The position numbers and the translations under genes are program-made. Below are positions 7,609 through 15,070 of a stretch of DNA of 18,832 nt, in pieces. Source of the stretch: Nitrospirota bacterium (GTDB lineage: Bacteria > Nitrospirota > Thermodesulfovibrionia > Thermodesulfovibrionales > JdFR-88); contig JAKAMR010000057.1 in assembly GCA_021812785.1 (NCBI GenBank), forward strand, positions 1-18,832. Reading direction: 5' to 3'. The notes below the pieces were generated by a model, which saw only the letters and a list, made by a program, of their open reading frames with translations, searched no databases and was not told where the DNA came from. How positions within the stretch are numbered: the first letter of the stretch is position 1; each line of letters opens with the position of its first letter.

Positions 7609-9027
7609 TTATACTTTGAAATTTAGAGCGGCTGAGCGGGCCAGGTCTATGAGACCGGCGGGCATAAGGCCAAGAGCGAGGACGGCACATGCCGTTATCC
7701 CCAGGGCAAGCCTCGCCCCGACAGAGCGGTCCATACGCAGCTCCGCTCCCGCGGGTTCCCTCATGTACATATACATTATTACCCTCAGGTAGAAGTAGGC
7801 GGACACAACGCTCATCAACACGGCTACCACGGCAAGCCACAGGTAGCCCGCCTTGATGACCGTGCTGAACAGGAAAAACTTCCCTGCGAAACCTGCGGTC
7901 GGCGGGATGCCGGTGAGGGAGAACATGAATATCAGCATCAGGGCCGCAAGCAGCGGATGCGTCTTTGAAAGCCCGGAATAATCCTCCAGGTCCTCGGCCT
8001 TGACGCCTTCGCTGGTAAGCAGGGTAACCACGGTGAAAGCACCTATGTTCATGAAGGCGTATATGAACAGGTAGCTCATGGCGCTTGCAAGCCCCTCCGT
8101 GCCTCCAGCCGCTATGCCAAGAAGCACATAGCCCGCGTGGGCAATGGAGGAGTATGCGAGCATCCTTTTGATGTTAGTCTGGGCTATGGCCAGGATGTTG
8201 CCAGCCACCATGCTCAGGATGGAAAGGGCTATTATAAGGCCCGTCCACTCGAAGCTCATTTGCCCCATGGCCAGCATCAGCACCCTGCCGATGACGGCGA
8301 ACCCCGCAGCCTTTGGCCCCACGGACATGAATGCGGTGACGGGTGTGGGAGATCCCTCATATACGTCCGGGGCCCACATATGGAAAGGCACCGCCGCTAT
8401 CTTGAATCCGAAGGCCGCCACATACAATATGGTGGCGAAAGCCAGCGCCGGGCTTCCGGAAAGCCCATGGGCCGTTATGAACGAGGCCACCGCGCCTATC
8501 TCCGTCGAGCCGGTGAGCCCGTAAGTCAGGGAGATGCCAAAAAGGAGGAGGGCCGAAGCGAACGAGCCAAGCAGGAAGTATTTCAGGGCCGCCTCATTGG
8601 AGCGCTGGCTGCCGCGCAGGAAGCCGGCCAGGACGTACAGGGAAAGGGACATCAGCTCAAGCCCCAGGTAGACGGTTATCAGGTCGCCAGCAGAGGCCAT
8701 CACCATCATCCCGGCCGTGGCGAAGAGCATCAGGGCATAGTATTCTCCATGGTTTGCCCGCTCCGTCGAAAGGTAACCCGTGGAGGAGATGGCCGGCAGC
8801 ACAAGGCCTGTAAGGAAAATGAACTTGAAGAAAAGGGCATACCCGTCAGACACGAACATGCCGCCCCATGCGGACCCCTGGGCGCCGGCAAGGGCCAAAA
8901 CACAAAACGCGCCGGCCGCGGCAGCGCAGGTCAACACTGCAAAAACTGATTTTCTTTTAATGACCAGGTCCAGCAGCAGTATGGCCATGGCGGATACGGC
9001 TAGTATCGCCTCTGGAAGGATCACCAT
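7609..9027 (-). CDS. nuoN: NADH-quinone oxidoreductase subunit N
   Basis: A proton-pumping antiporter-like membrane subunit of respiratory complex I, about 472 residues with around 14 predicted helices. It begins MVILPEAILAVSAMAILLLD and contains the antiporter core MLAYSSIAHAGYVLLGIAAG. The helix after it ends in FTGIPPTAGF-like sequence (LTGIPPTAGFAGKFFLF), which with LRVIMYMYMREP is characteristic of NuoN over NuoL/NuoM. The frame extends to a TTG at 9099, but the promoter at 9086-9115 would start transcription near 9079, and the conserved N-terminus begins at ATG 9027, so that start is preferred. AGGTG abuts the ATG, so the ribosome site is cramped. nuoN usually ends a nuoA-N operon; here no nuoM lies upstream and the next gene diverges, so this copy is solitary. 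Confidence 0.93.
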   Translation of the reverse strand: MVILPEAILAVSAMAILLLDLVIKRKSVFAVLTCAAAAGAFCVLALAGAQGSAWGGMFVSDGYALFFKFIFLTGLVLPAISSTGYLSTERANHGEYYALMLFATAGMMVMASAGDLITVYLGLELMSLSLYVLAGFLRGSQRSNEAALKYFLLGSFASALLLFGISLTYGLTGSTEIGAVASFITAHGLSGSPALAFATILYVAAFGFKIAAVPFHMWAPDVYEGSPTPVTAFMSVGPKAAGFAVIGRVLMLAMGQMSFEWTGLIIALSILSMVAGNILAIAQTNIKRMLAYSSIAHAGYVLLGIAAGGTEGLASAMSYLFIYAFMNIGAFTVVTLLTSEGVKAEDLEDYSGLSKTHPLLAALMLIFMFSLTGIPPTAGFAGKFFLFSTVIKAGYLWLAVVAVLMSVVSAYFYLRVIMYMYMREPAGAELRMDRSVGARLALGITACAVLALGLMPAGLIDLARSAALNFKV

Positions 9028-9085
9028 CACCTGTGTACCGAACAAACGGAGATATACCTTCTTTCGGGTCAGATATTTTCCATTC

Positions 9086-9115
9086 AGGATACTATACAAT
9101 CAAAACCGCTGTCAA
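9086..9115 (-). promoter_or_regulatory. Candidate nuoN promoter
   Basis: On the minus strand, a perfect TTGACA (9115-9110), an 18-bp spacer and TATCCT (9091-9086). It gives nuoN its own transcript and supports the ATG at 9027. Confidence 0.55.
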
Positions 9116-9136
9116 ACCGCCGTCACATGAATTTCC

Positions 9137-9165
9137 TTGACAATTGGAGGCGTGCCCCTTAACAT
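9137..9165 (+). promoter_or_regulatory. Candidate promoter of the beta-barrel gene
   Basis: A perfect TTGACA (9137-9142), a 17-bp spacer and TAACAT (9160-9165). It lies back to back with the nuoN promoter, with 21 bp between the two -35 boxes. Transcription would start near 9172, only a few bases before the GTG 9175/ATG 9181 start codons. Confidence 0.55.
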
Positions 9166-9180
9166 CTTTTTCTCGTGCTT

Positions 9181-10149
9181 ATGCATGCCCAGAAGCTAAA
9201 CGGTTTTCCCCGTAAAAAAACCAGGCGGACGTCCGGAGGACGTCCGGTCCGCGCTTTGGCTTTTTCTGCAGCGCTCCTGCCCCTCCTGTTTTTTTTATTT
9301 TCAGCGGGCCATGCCTTGGCCGTCCCATTCTCTTTCGGCCCGCCCGGCAAAAACCCCGGCTCCGGCAACCGCGGTCTTACATTGATGGGCGGATACGACG
9401 CCGGCTATCTGGCTTACAAGGAACAGGAAAACGGCGGCACTCTGGACCGCGACTACGGCTACCTAAACAGCGTGCACACGCTGGCCAGGCTTGAGAACAG
9501 GTACGTCTGGACCAGGTTCACCGCAGATTTTTACTGGACCCGCAACGCCTCCTACGACGGGGCGATCCAGGACCTTGAGGGACAGATGACCCCATACAAG
9601 TCCTCCACGCACGAAAAAATATACCTTTATGAAGGCGACCTGGGTTTGAAGCTCCTAAATGCCGGGACCAGCACACTCACTCCCTATGCCGGTATCGGCT
9701 ACAGGATATGGTGGAGGGGAGTCGACGCGCTGCCAGACTATATTGAAAAATACACCTGGTATTTCGCTTCCGCCGGCTTCAACTACGTATGGAGGACGGG
9801 CCGCCTGACCGCCGGCCTCGACGTTGCCGCGCACATCCCGTTTGACATGAAGATGACGACCAACGTGGCAGGGATGTTCGACCAGGCTGACTTCGATCTT
9901 AAACAAAGGGCCGGGTTCGGGGCACGGCTGCCTTTTACTTACGAGATCGGCATTTTAAGACCAGCCAGGATATTGCTTTTCCTGACCCCCTATTACCAGT
10001 TCTGGCCGGTCGGGGGCAGCGGGCCGGTGAGGCTGACCCGGAACGGCTCCCCTGTGCTGACGCCAAATGGCTCTCCGCTTATTGCCCATGAGCCGGACAG
10101 CAGGACAGACGTCTACGGCGCGGATGCCGGGGTCGGGGTGAATTTCTAG
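9181..10149 (+). CDS. Outer-membrane beta-barrel protein, unknown function
   Basis: About 322 residues. The N-terminus is unusually long and basic (KNGFPRKKTRRTSG region), then a hydrophobic core ALAFSAALLPLLFFLFSAG and a likely signal-peptidase site after HALA (about residue 46). The mature part alternates aromatic beta-strands (RLENRYVWTRFTADFYWTRN, LTPYAGIGYRIWWRG, YTWYFASAGFNYVWRTGRLT, PARILLFLTPYYQFWPVG) and ends in GVGVNF, the C-terminal Phe that marks BAM substrates. I see no enzyme motif; porin-like or surface-barrel roles are possible. GTG 9175 is an alternative start two codons upstream; neither has a good ribosome site, because GGAGG at 9146-9150 lies inside the promoter spacer. 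It is followed 106 bp later by the propeller-like gene. Confidence 0.75.
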   Translation: MHAQKLNGFPRKKTRRTSGGRPVRALAFSAALLPLLFFLFSAGHALAVPFSFGPPGKNPGSGNRGLTLMGGYDAGYLAYKEQENGGTLDRDYGYLNSVHTLARLENRYVWTRFTADFYWTRNASYDGAIQDLEGQMTPYKSSTHEKIYLYEGDLGLKLLNAGTSTLTPYAGIGYRIWWRGVDALPDYIEKYTWYFASAGFNYVWRTGRLTAGLDVAAHIPFDMKMTTNVAGMFDQADFDLKQRAGFGARLPFTYEIGILRPARILLFLTPYYQFWPVGGSGPVRLTRNGSPVLTPNGSPLIAHEPDSRTDVYGADAGVGVNF

Positions 10150-10217
10150 GTCCGGGCAAGGAAGCAGCCTCCCATGCGCGCATGAACAAACCAAAAACAA
10201 ACAAACAAAAACTCCTG

Positions 10218-10226
10218 TGTTATAAT
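10218..10226 (+). promoter_or_regulatory. Extended -10 promoter of propeller-uppS-cdsA operon
   Basis: TGT followed by a perfect TATAAT (10221-10226) makes an extended -10 element. No convincing -35 box exists in the A/C-rich DNA upstream, as is usual for such promoters. The GTG start lies 30 bp downstream. Confidence 0.55.
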
Positions 10227-10255
10227 TTTCCATTACATTGCGGAGGTTTTAAGCC

Positions 10256-12028
10256 GTGCCAAACAGACTCAAAAAGACGTCCGACTTCATCCTTCTGGCC
10301 GCCATTTCAGCGCTCCTCCTGCTGGCGCCGGCCTCCGGAGGATTCGCCTGGGCGGCCACGTCGCCGGCCTGGCAAGCAGGCTTGTACAATGCGCCAACGG
10401 AACAAAACAAAAAAACCTCTTCCCTGGACTCGCTGAGGGACTCGCTCGTCTCTTTTTTCACCCCCATGAGCGGCGATGTCCTGTCGGTCAAGGACGGAAT
10501 ACTCACCGCGGCCATCATCAATTCCTCAGCCCCGGCCGTGGCGGGCATGCGCTTCAGCGTGTTTAAAAAAGGCGCTGAATTTTATCATCCGGTCACCGGC
10601 AAACCGCTCTGGAGGGTCCAGGTGCTGACAGGGACTGCGCAGGCGACAAAGACGATACCAGGCAAGCCCGGCAGCCAGATGGAATTAAAGCTGGTTAATG
10701 GCCAGGCGGCCCCCGGCGACATCGTCCGGATATCCACGGCAAAGGTCAGGCTCCTTTTCTATCAGCTCAAGAACGTGAGCTGGGGGCTTTCCCAGCAGTA
10801 TTACGATATCCTCAGAAGGACAAACAGGTTCGACCTGCTGTCCAGCCCCCTGGATGATGAAAAAGACGCCATTGCCGAAGGCAAACGGCTAAAGGCCGAC
10901 GCGGTCCTCATCCTGTCGCAGGGAGTCCAGGGAGGCAATACGATGCTAACAGAGAAACTCATCTGGACATCCGGTTCCGAGCAGGCATTGGTCTGCCGCG
11001 TTGACATAGGGAAAAAAGACCTTAACTACCTTAGCCTCGGGGACAAGCTCTTCGCTCCCAAAAACGACACTCTGATCATGTTCAGCGTACCTTTCGGAGC
11101 GCGCATGATCTGCCTGGCCGATGTGCTCGGGAAAGGCAAGCAGACCCTGGCCATCTCCTCTGGCAATGACATATCCTTTTACAACATGAGCAACTCCCTT
11201 CTGGCCCCCGCTCTTGAGGGCGCGGAGATAAAGGGGAAAAGCGCGGACCGGTTCCTCAGGGTGCAGGCCGCTGACGTGACCGGCCAGGGGAAGGACCAGA
11301 TAATCGTCGCCGTGGAAAGGGACGGCAGCATATTTTCCTCGATATACGACTTCCAGGGGGGCGTGTTCCGCAGGCTCTGGAAAGGCCCTTTCTTCCTGAG
11401 GGAGATCGGCGGCAAACTGTACGCGCAGAAGGCCACCATGAAGCAGGGTTTCGAGGGCGGCGTGCACAGTGTGAAGCTGGAGCCGGGCCGTATTGTCTGG
11501 GGCGGCAAACTCGCCTTGCCGGCAGGAGTGGACATATTCGATTTCTCCCTGATGCGGTACGGAGGCCAGACCTTCACGATAGCCTATAACAACCGCGGCT
11601 TCGTAAGCGTCTATAACAAGGACGGCCTTGCGGTCTGGAAAAGCACCGGCAGCTTCGGGGGATTCCCCCAAAGCTTCAAGAAAAAGAGCGACAGCCTGGC
11701 GGTCGAAGGCGGCCACTGGTATATCAAGGACAATATAAAGGTCATGGGCCGCGACGCCCTTCTCATAAGCAGAAAACCCATCATCAGCATGGTCAGGGGC
11801 CTCGGGTACAAGAGCTCCCGCATAATGGTCCTCAGATGGAACGGGACCGCCATGAAGGAGCTTGTGCTTGGAGACAAGATCGGCGGCACCATCATGGATT
11901 TTGCCGCATCGCACAACCGGCTTCTGATCCTTGCAAGCCCGGTGTTCGGGCTTAACCTGGCAAAGATACTCCAGGGCGAGTCTCCTTTTACGACCCGTCT
12001 CTACATGTACCCGCTGGAGGGTGAATGA
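10256..12028 (+). CDS. Secreted protein with FG-GAP/propeller-like repeats, unknown function
   Basis: 590 residues, which I do not recognise as a named protein. Residues 1-34 look like a signal peptide (RLKKTSDFILLAAISALLLL, cut near FAWA). About 65-170 is a small beta domain. About 175-235 is an alpha/beta stretch (YYDILRRTNRFDLLSSPLDD, GKRLKADAVLILSQ) that resembles the N-terminal half of TolB/CsgG-like periplasmic domains. From about 275 to the end come beta-rich repeats, two with the FG-GAP/VCBS calcium-loop pattern (LADVLGKGKQTLAIS near 286, AADVTGQGKDQIIVA near 338), suggesting a beta-propeller. The first two-thirds faintly recall flagellar FlgT, but that is a weak inference. Start GTG 10256 has GGAGG 9 nt upstream. 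Its stop overlaps the uppS start (ATGA), so the two are translationally coupled. Confidence 0.75.
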   Translation: MPNRLKKTSDFILLAAISALLLLAPASGGFAWAATSPAWQAGLYNAPTEQNKKTSSLDSLRDSLVSFFTPMSGDVLSVKDGILTAAIINSSAPAVAGMRFSVFKKGAEFYHPVTGKPLWRVQVLTGTAQATKTIPGKPGSQMELKLVNGQAAPGDIVRISTAKVRLLFYQLKNVSWGLSQQYYDILRRTNRFDLLSSPLDDEKDAIAEGKRLKADAVLILSQGVQGGNTMLTEKLIWTSGSEQALVCRVDIGKKDLNYLSLGDKLFAPKNDTLIMFSVPFGARMICLADVLGKGKQTLAISSGNDISFYNMSNSLLAPALEGAEIKGKSADRFLRVQAADVTGQGKDQIIVAVERDGSIFSSIYDFQGGVFRRLWKGPFFLREIGGKLYAQKATMKQGFEGGVHSVKLEPGRIVWGGKLALPAGVDIFDFSLMRYGGQTFTIAYNNRGFVSVYNKDGLAVWKSTGSFGGFPQSFKKKSDSLAVEGGHWYIKDNIKVMGRDALLISRKPIISMVRGLGYKSSRIMVLRWNGTAMKELVLGDKIGGTIMDFAASHNRLLILASPVFGLNLAKILQGESPFTTRLYMYPLEGE

Positions 12029-12738
12029 AACCTGAATCTCCGCATGGGAATTTTCCGGCCCATGTGGGCATCATCATGGACGGCAACGGCAGGTGGGCCG
12101 AGATGAAGGGGCTGCCCCGGATGGAGGGCCACAGGCGCGGGGCCGAGCGCGCAAAAGAGATAATCGAGGCGTCCAAGGAGTTCGGGATAAAGGCCCTCAC
12201 GCTCTATGCGTTCTCGCTTGAGAACTGGCAAAGGCCAAAGACTGAAGTGGCCATGATAATGAAACTGCTGGAGATATACCTGCGCAGGGAGATGTACGAG
12301 TTCAAGAAGGAAGGCATAAGTTTCAAGGCCGCAGGGGATTTAAACAGGCTGCCCCAGGGGGTCCGCAGCTTCGTGTCCCAGGCCGAGGCGCTTACGTCCG
12401 CCTGCAAGAACATGGTGCTCACCGCGGCCATAAGCTACGGCGGGAGGGACGAGATTGTCAGGGCGGTAAAAAAGGCGCTGCAATCCGGCATCGCTCCGCA
12501 GGACATCAGCGAGAGCTCTTTTTCGGAGCTCCTTGACACCAGGGGAATGCCTGACCCCGACCTGATCATCAGGACATCGGGGGAAAAGAGGATAAGCAAT
12601 TTCCTGCTTTGGCAGTCGGCCTATTCGGAGCTTTATTTCACGGACACCCTCTGGCCCGAATTCGGCAGGGAAGAGCTCCTCGAAGCGCTCCGGGACTACC
12701 AGGTGCGCGACAGGAGATTCGGGGCCGTAAAACTCTGA
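12025..12738 (+). CDS. uppS: Undecaprenyl diphosphate synthase (cis-prenyltransferase)
   Basis: Condenses eight isopentenyl diphosphates onto farnesyl diphosphate to make C55 undecaprenyl diphosphate, the lipid carrier for peptidoglycan and surface polysaccharides. 237 residues, close to the usual 240-255. Signatures: HVGIIMDGNGRWA with catalytic D19, GHRRGAER for diphosphate binding, LTLYAFSLENWQRP, AISYGGRDEIVRA, and the C-terminal DLIIRTSGEKRISNFLLWQS followed by AYSELYF, which holds the Arg/Ser/Glu residues for isopentenyl diphosphate and magnesium. The ATG overlaps the stop of the upstream gene as ATGA, with GGAGG just before it. Its own stop overlaps the cdsA start as TGATG. The uppS-cdsA pairing is widespread in bacteria; the usual next genes dxr and rseP do not follow here. 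Confidence 0.97.
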   Translation: MKPESPHGNFPAHVGIIMDGNGRWAEMKGLPRMEGHRRGAERAKEIIEASKEFGIKALTLYAFSLENWQRPKTEVAMIMKLLEIYLRREMYEFKKEGISFKAAGDLNRLPQGVRSFVSQAEALTSACKNMVLTAAISYGGRDEIVRAVKKALQSGIAPQDISESSFSELLDTRGMPDPDLIIRTSGEKRISNFLLWQSAYSELYFTDTLWPEFGREELLEALRDYQVRDRRFGAVKL

Positions 12739-13526
12739 TGCACGCAAAAAGGCTCCTGACCGCGGCGGTCCTTGTCCCCGTTTTCTACCTGTACATTACC
12801 AGACTCCCCTCAATATGGTTTGACAGCCTGGCCGCCGTCATGGGCATGCTTGCCCTCTGGGAGTTCCTGCATTTTTACGGCGTCCATGGAGTGATGAAGC
12901 TTGCGGGCATGGCTCTGGGCCTTTTCTTTCTGGCTGCGGCGGCGTTAAGCGGCCAGGCCCCCGCAGGCCTGTATACGCTTTTCCTGCTTGTGGCGGTAAC
13001 GGCCAGGCTGCTTAAAACCGGACCGTCTTCGGCCCTGAAGGACATCTCTCCCGTGGTGACCGCCCTGCTCTACATCCCCGGACTTATCGTTTACCAGATG
13101 TTCATCAGGGATTTTGGGGCGCAATGGATAATATTCCTTTACGGCACCGTATGGATAGGCGACAGCGCCGCCCTGTACGCCGGACGCAGCCTGGGAAAAA
13201 GAAAACTGTACCCGGAGGTAAGCCCGAACAAAACGGTTGAAGGGGCAATAGCGTCTGTCATCGGCGGGGCGGCCGCCGGGTTTGCCGCGGGCATGGTCTT
13301 TCCGCTTGGCATCTCGCCAGCGACATCGGCCCTGCTTGGGCTTCTCATGGGTACAACAGCCATAGCCGGAGACCTGGTTGAGTCCATGTTCAAAAGGGAC
13401 GCGGGGGTGAAGGATTCAAGCAACATCCTGCCAGGACACGGTGGGATGCTCGACAAGCTGGACGGGCCTCTTTTCTCTGCGCCCATCCTCTACTGGGGAC
13501 TGGTCCTCCTTGGCGTGAAGTTTTAG
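12738..13526 (+). CDS. cdsA: Phosphatidate cytidylyltransferase
   Basis: Makes CDP-diacylglycerol from phosphatidate and CTP, the branch point of phospholipid synthesis, in the inner membrane. 262 residues with about eight hydrophobic segments. The family signature sits near the C-terminus: SMFKRDAGVKDSSNILPGHG followed by GMLDKLDG. The last part reads DKLD where DRxD is usual, a conservative Arg-to-Lys change. WIGDSAALYAGRSLGKRKL and SPNKTVEGA are also typical. The frame is open further upstream inside uppS, but ATG 12738 in the TGATG overlap gives the correct N-terminus (MHAKRLLTAAVLVPVFYL). The stop codon TAG (13524-13526) is the first three bases of repeat element B, so the original 3' end may have been changed by that insertion. 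Confidence 0.96.
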   Translation: MHAKRLLTAAVLVPVFYLYITRLPSIWFDSLAAVMGMLALWEFLHFYGVHGVMKLAGMALGLFFLAAAALSGQAPAGLYTLFLLVAVTARLLKTGPSSALKDISPVVTALLYIPGLIVYQMFIRDFGAQWIIFLYGTVWIGDSAALYAGRSLGKRKLYPEVSPNKTVEGAIASVIGGAAAGFAAGMVFPLGISPATSALLGLLMGTTAIAGDLVESMFKRDAGVKDSSNILPGHGGMLDKLDGPLFSAPILYWGLVLLGVKF

Positions 13527-13665
13527 TGTGGCGTTTCAAAAGTTTTTAGCATTAATTTATTGTCATTCCCGCAAGCGGAGCGCGTCGGGAATCAATCTTT
13601 TAAGGACGATTCCGGACAAGCCGGAATGACAGACTTATGTCAATTATTAATGAAACAGGACACTA
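13524..13665. repeat. MITE-like palindromic element B (142 bp)
   Basis: Ends are inverted repeats: TAGTGTggcGTTTCA at 13524 and, read on the minus strand from 13665, TAGTGTcctGTTTCA (12 of the first 15 bases identical). Inside are GTCATTCCCG (from 13562) and its inverse CGGAATGAC (13622-13630), plus an inner GGGAATC...GATTCC pair. No coding capacity. Its first three bases are the cdsA stop codon. Confidence 0.75.
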
Positions 13666-13879
13666 GTATGAGTCATAAATTCCTTTACATAAAGTCCTGG
13701 CTGTCATTGTAATCCGGAATCCGGTGACGTTATGACTTTACGGCTAAGCCGCTGTCCAGGGAGCGGCTAAAGACAGGCCGGTATGACGGCAAACAGCATG
13801 CCGTCGGTTGTATTCCCGCGGCATTGACTCAAAAACACTACCGGATCACATGTAAAGAAGCGTTGGATTCACTACACAA
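13664..13879. repeat. MITE-like palindromic element C (216 bp)
   Basis: Left end 13664-13690 (TAGTATGAGTCATAAATTCC then TTTACAT) matches the right end of element A read in reverse complement, sharing TAAATTCCTTTACAT. Right end 13850-13879, read on the minus strand, matches the left end of A at 26 of 30 bases (sharing AACGCTTCTTTACAT). C is therefore the same family in the opposite orientation. Its longer interior has two perfect 7-bp hairpins: AGCCGCT/AGCGGCT (13747-13768) and GACGGCA/TGCCGTC (13785-13805). It abuts element B, sharing the TA at 13664-13665. Together B and C fill the 368-bp spacer, which has no gene. Confidence 0.75.
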
Positions 13880-13894
13880 GTTTAATTATTTGAG

Positions 13895-15022
13895 ATGCGC
13901 CAGGTCATCATAAGAAAGACAAAATACGATTACGGGACTTTGCGGCCCGCGTTCTTTGGGATAATGGACTCCCTTGGCGGAGAGAGCATCGTCCGCGGCA
14001 GCCGGGTGGTTATAAAGCCCAACCTCCTGGCCCCCGCGCCGCCCGAAAAGGCCATCGTGACCCATCCGCTGGTGGTCAGGGCCGCCGCGGAGTATGTGCT
14101 GGAGCGCGGCGCCTTCCCGGTAATTTCTGACAGTCCGGCAATGGGGTCCTTCGAGAAGATACTGATGGAAAGCGGCATCAGGGAGGCGCTTGACGGACTG
14201 CCGGTCGAATACAGGGAGTTCAGGGACTCGGCGCAGGTGGCGGCAGGCCATCCTTTCAGCACCCTTTCCATCGCCAGGGACGCGCTTAACGCGGACACGC
14301 TTATAAACCTTCCGAAGCTGAAAACCCATGCCCAGATGGTGCTTACCCTGGGCGTGAAAAACCTGTTTGGCTGCGTGGTCGGGCTGAGCAAGCCGGAGTG
14401 GCATTTCAGGACCGGGGTTGACAAAGACATGTTTGCGCGGCTTCTGGTGGAGATATACAGGGCGGTGAAACCTTCCTTTACCGTGCTTGACGGGGTCCTT
14501 GCGATGGAAGGGCAAGGGCCCGGAAGAAGCGGCACCCCGCGCGAGCTTGGCGTGCTCATGGGCAGCAGGGATGCAGTTGCCCTCGATGAAGCGGTGTGCC
14601 GGATGCTTGGCATGGAACCTGGGGAGCTGCCTACTTGCCGTGCGGCAAGAGAGGCCGGGCTTGCGGCAGAGGAGATCTCCGTGGACGGGGAGGCCCCTGC
14701 CGTCAGCGGCTTCAAGTTTCCTCTTGCGGGCTCCGTCGTGTTCGGACCCAAATGGATGCACGGCACGCTGAGAAGACATTTCGTGCAGCGGCCGGAAAGC
14801 GATGCCGCCGCCTGCGCCATGTGCGGGGAATGCTGGAAATATTGCCCGGCCAAGGCGATAAGACGCAAAGATAAAAGCGGGGCAAAAGAAAAACAAAAAC
14901 TCGAATTCGACTACGACAAATGCATCAGGTGCTACTGCTGCGTAGAGGTGTGCCCTCACGGGGCGCTGAAGGCGGCCGATACGCTGCCTGGCAGGCTGCT
15001 GAGGAAATTAACGGGCAGATGA
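13895..15022 (+). CDS. DUF362 protein with C-terminal 2x[4Fe-4S] ferredoxin domain
   Basis: 375 residues, cytoplasmic, no signal peptide. Residues 1-285 are the DUF362 domain: VVIKPNLLAPAPPEKAIVTH, VISDSPAMGSFEKILMESGI, TLINLPKLKTHAQMVLTLGV, KNLFGCVVGLSKPEWHF and DGVLAMEGQGPGRSGTPREL. A bacterial-type ferredoxin domain follows, with CxxCxxCxxxCP at C307, C310, C313, C317 and again at C343, C346, C349, C353, enough for two [4Fe-4S] clusters; C348 is an extra cysteine. Members are annotated as iron-sulfur or uncharacterised redox proteins; the reaction is not known to me. Start ATG 13895 lies 16 bp after element C, and no ribosome site is visible, so the element may have displaced the original upstream region. 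Confidence 0.9.
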   Translation: MRQVIIRKTKYDYGTLRPAFFGIMDSLGGESIVRGSRVVIKPNLLAPAPPEKAIVTHPLVVRAAAEYVLERGAFPVISDSPAMGSFEKILMESGIREALDGLPVEYREFRDSAQVAAGHPFSTLSIARDALNADTLINLPKLKTHAQMVLTLGVKNLFGCVVGLSKPEWHFRTGVDKDMFARLLVEIYRAVKPSFTVLDGVLAMEGQGPGRSGTPRELGVLMGSRDAVALDEAVCRMLGMEPGELPTCRAAREAGLAAEEISVDGEAPAVSGFKFPLAGSVVFGPKWMHGTLRRHFVQRPESDAAACAMCGECWKYCPAKAIRRKDKSGAKEKQKLEFDYDKCIRCYCCVEVCPHGALKAADTLPGRLLRKLTGR

Positions 15023-15025
15023 TCT

Positions 15026-15058
15026 GCCCCGTCCCACCCGTGCGGGGCTGAATTTTCC
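15026..15058 (+). terminator. Candidate terminator after DUF362 gene
   Basis: GCCCCG (15026-15031) pairs with CGGGGC (15043-15048) across an 11-nt loop, followed by TGAATTTT. Short T-run, so moderate confidence. Confidence 0.45.
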
Positions 15059-15070
15059 CGGCTCCTCGTT

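Noticed and set aside
7584..7610. Terminator between pilB and nuoN
   Set aside because: The CCTCT/AGAGG stem is only 5 bp with a T-run 10 nt away; too weak to call on either strand.
8137..8949. 270-residue plus-strand ORF
   Set aside because: Antisense shadow of nuoN; composition is low-complexity His/Gly/Arg-rich and nuoN is unmistakable.
10946..11914. 322-residue minus-strand ORF
   Set aside because: Antisense to the propeller gene, whose signal peptide, ribosome site and operon overlap make it the real frame.
13886..14959. 357-residue minus-strand ORF
   Set aside because: Antisense to the DUF362 gene, which has clear domain and ferredoxin motifs; the antisense product is His/Arg/Pro-rich with no motif.
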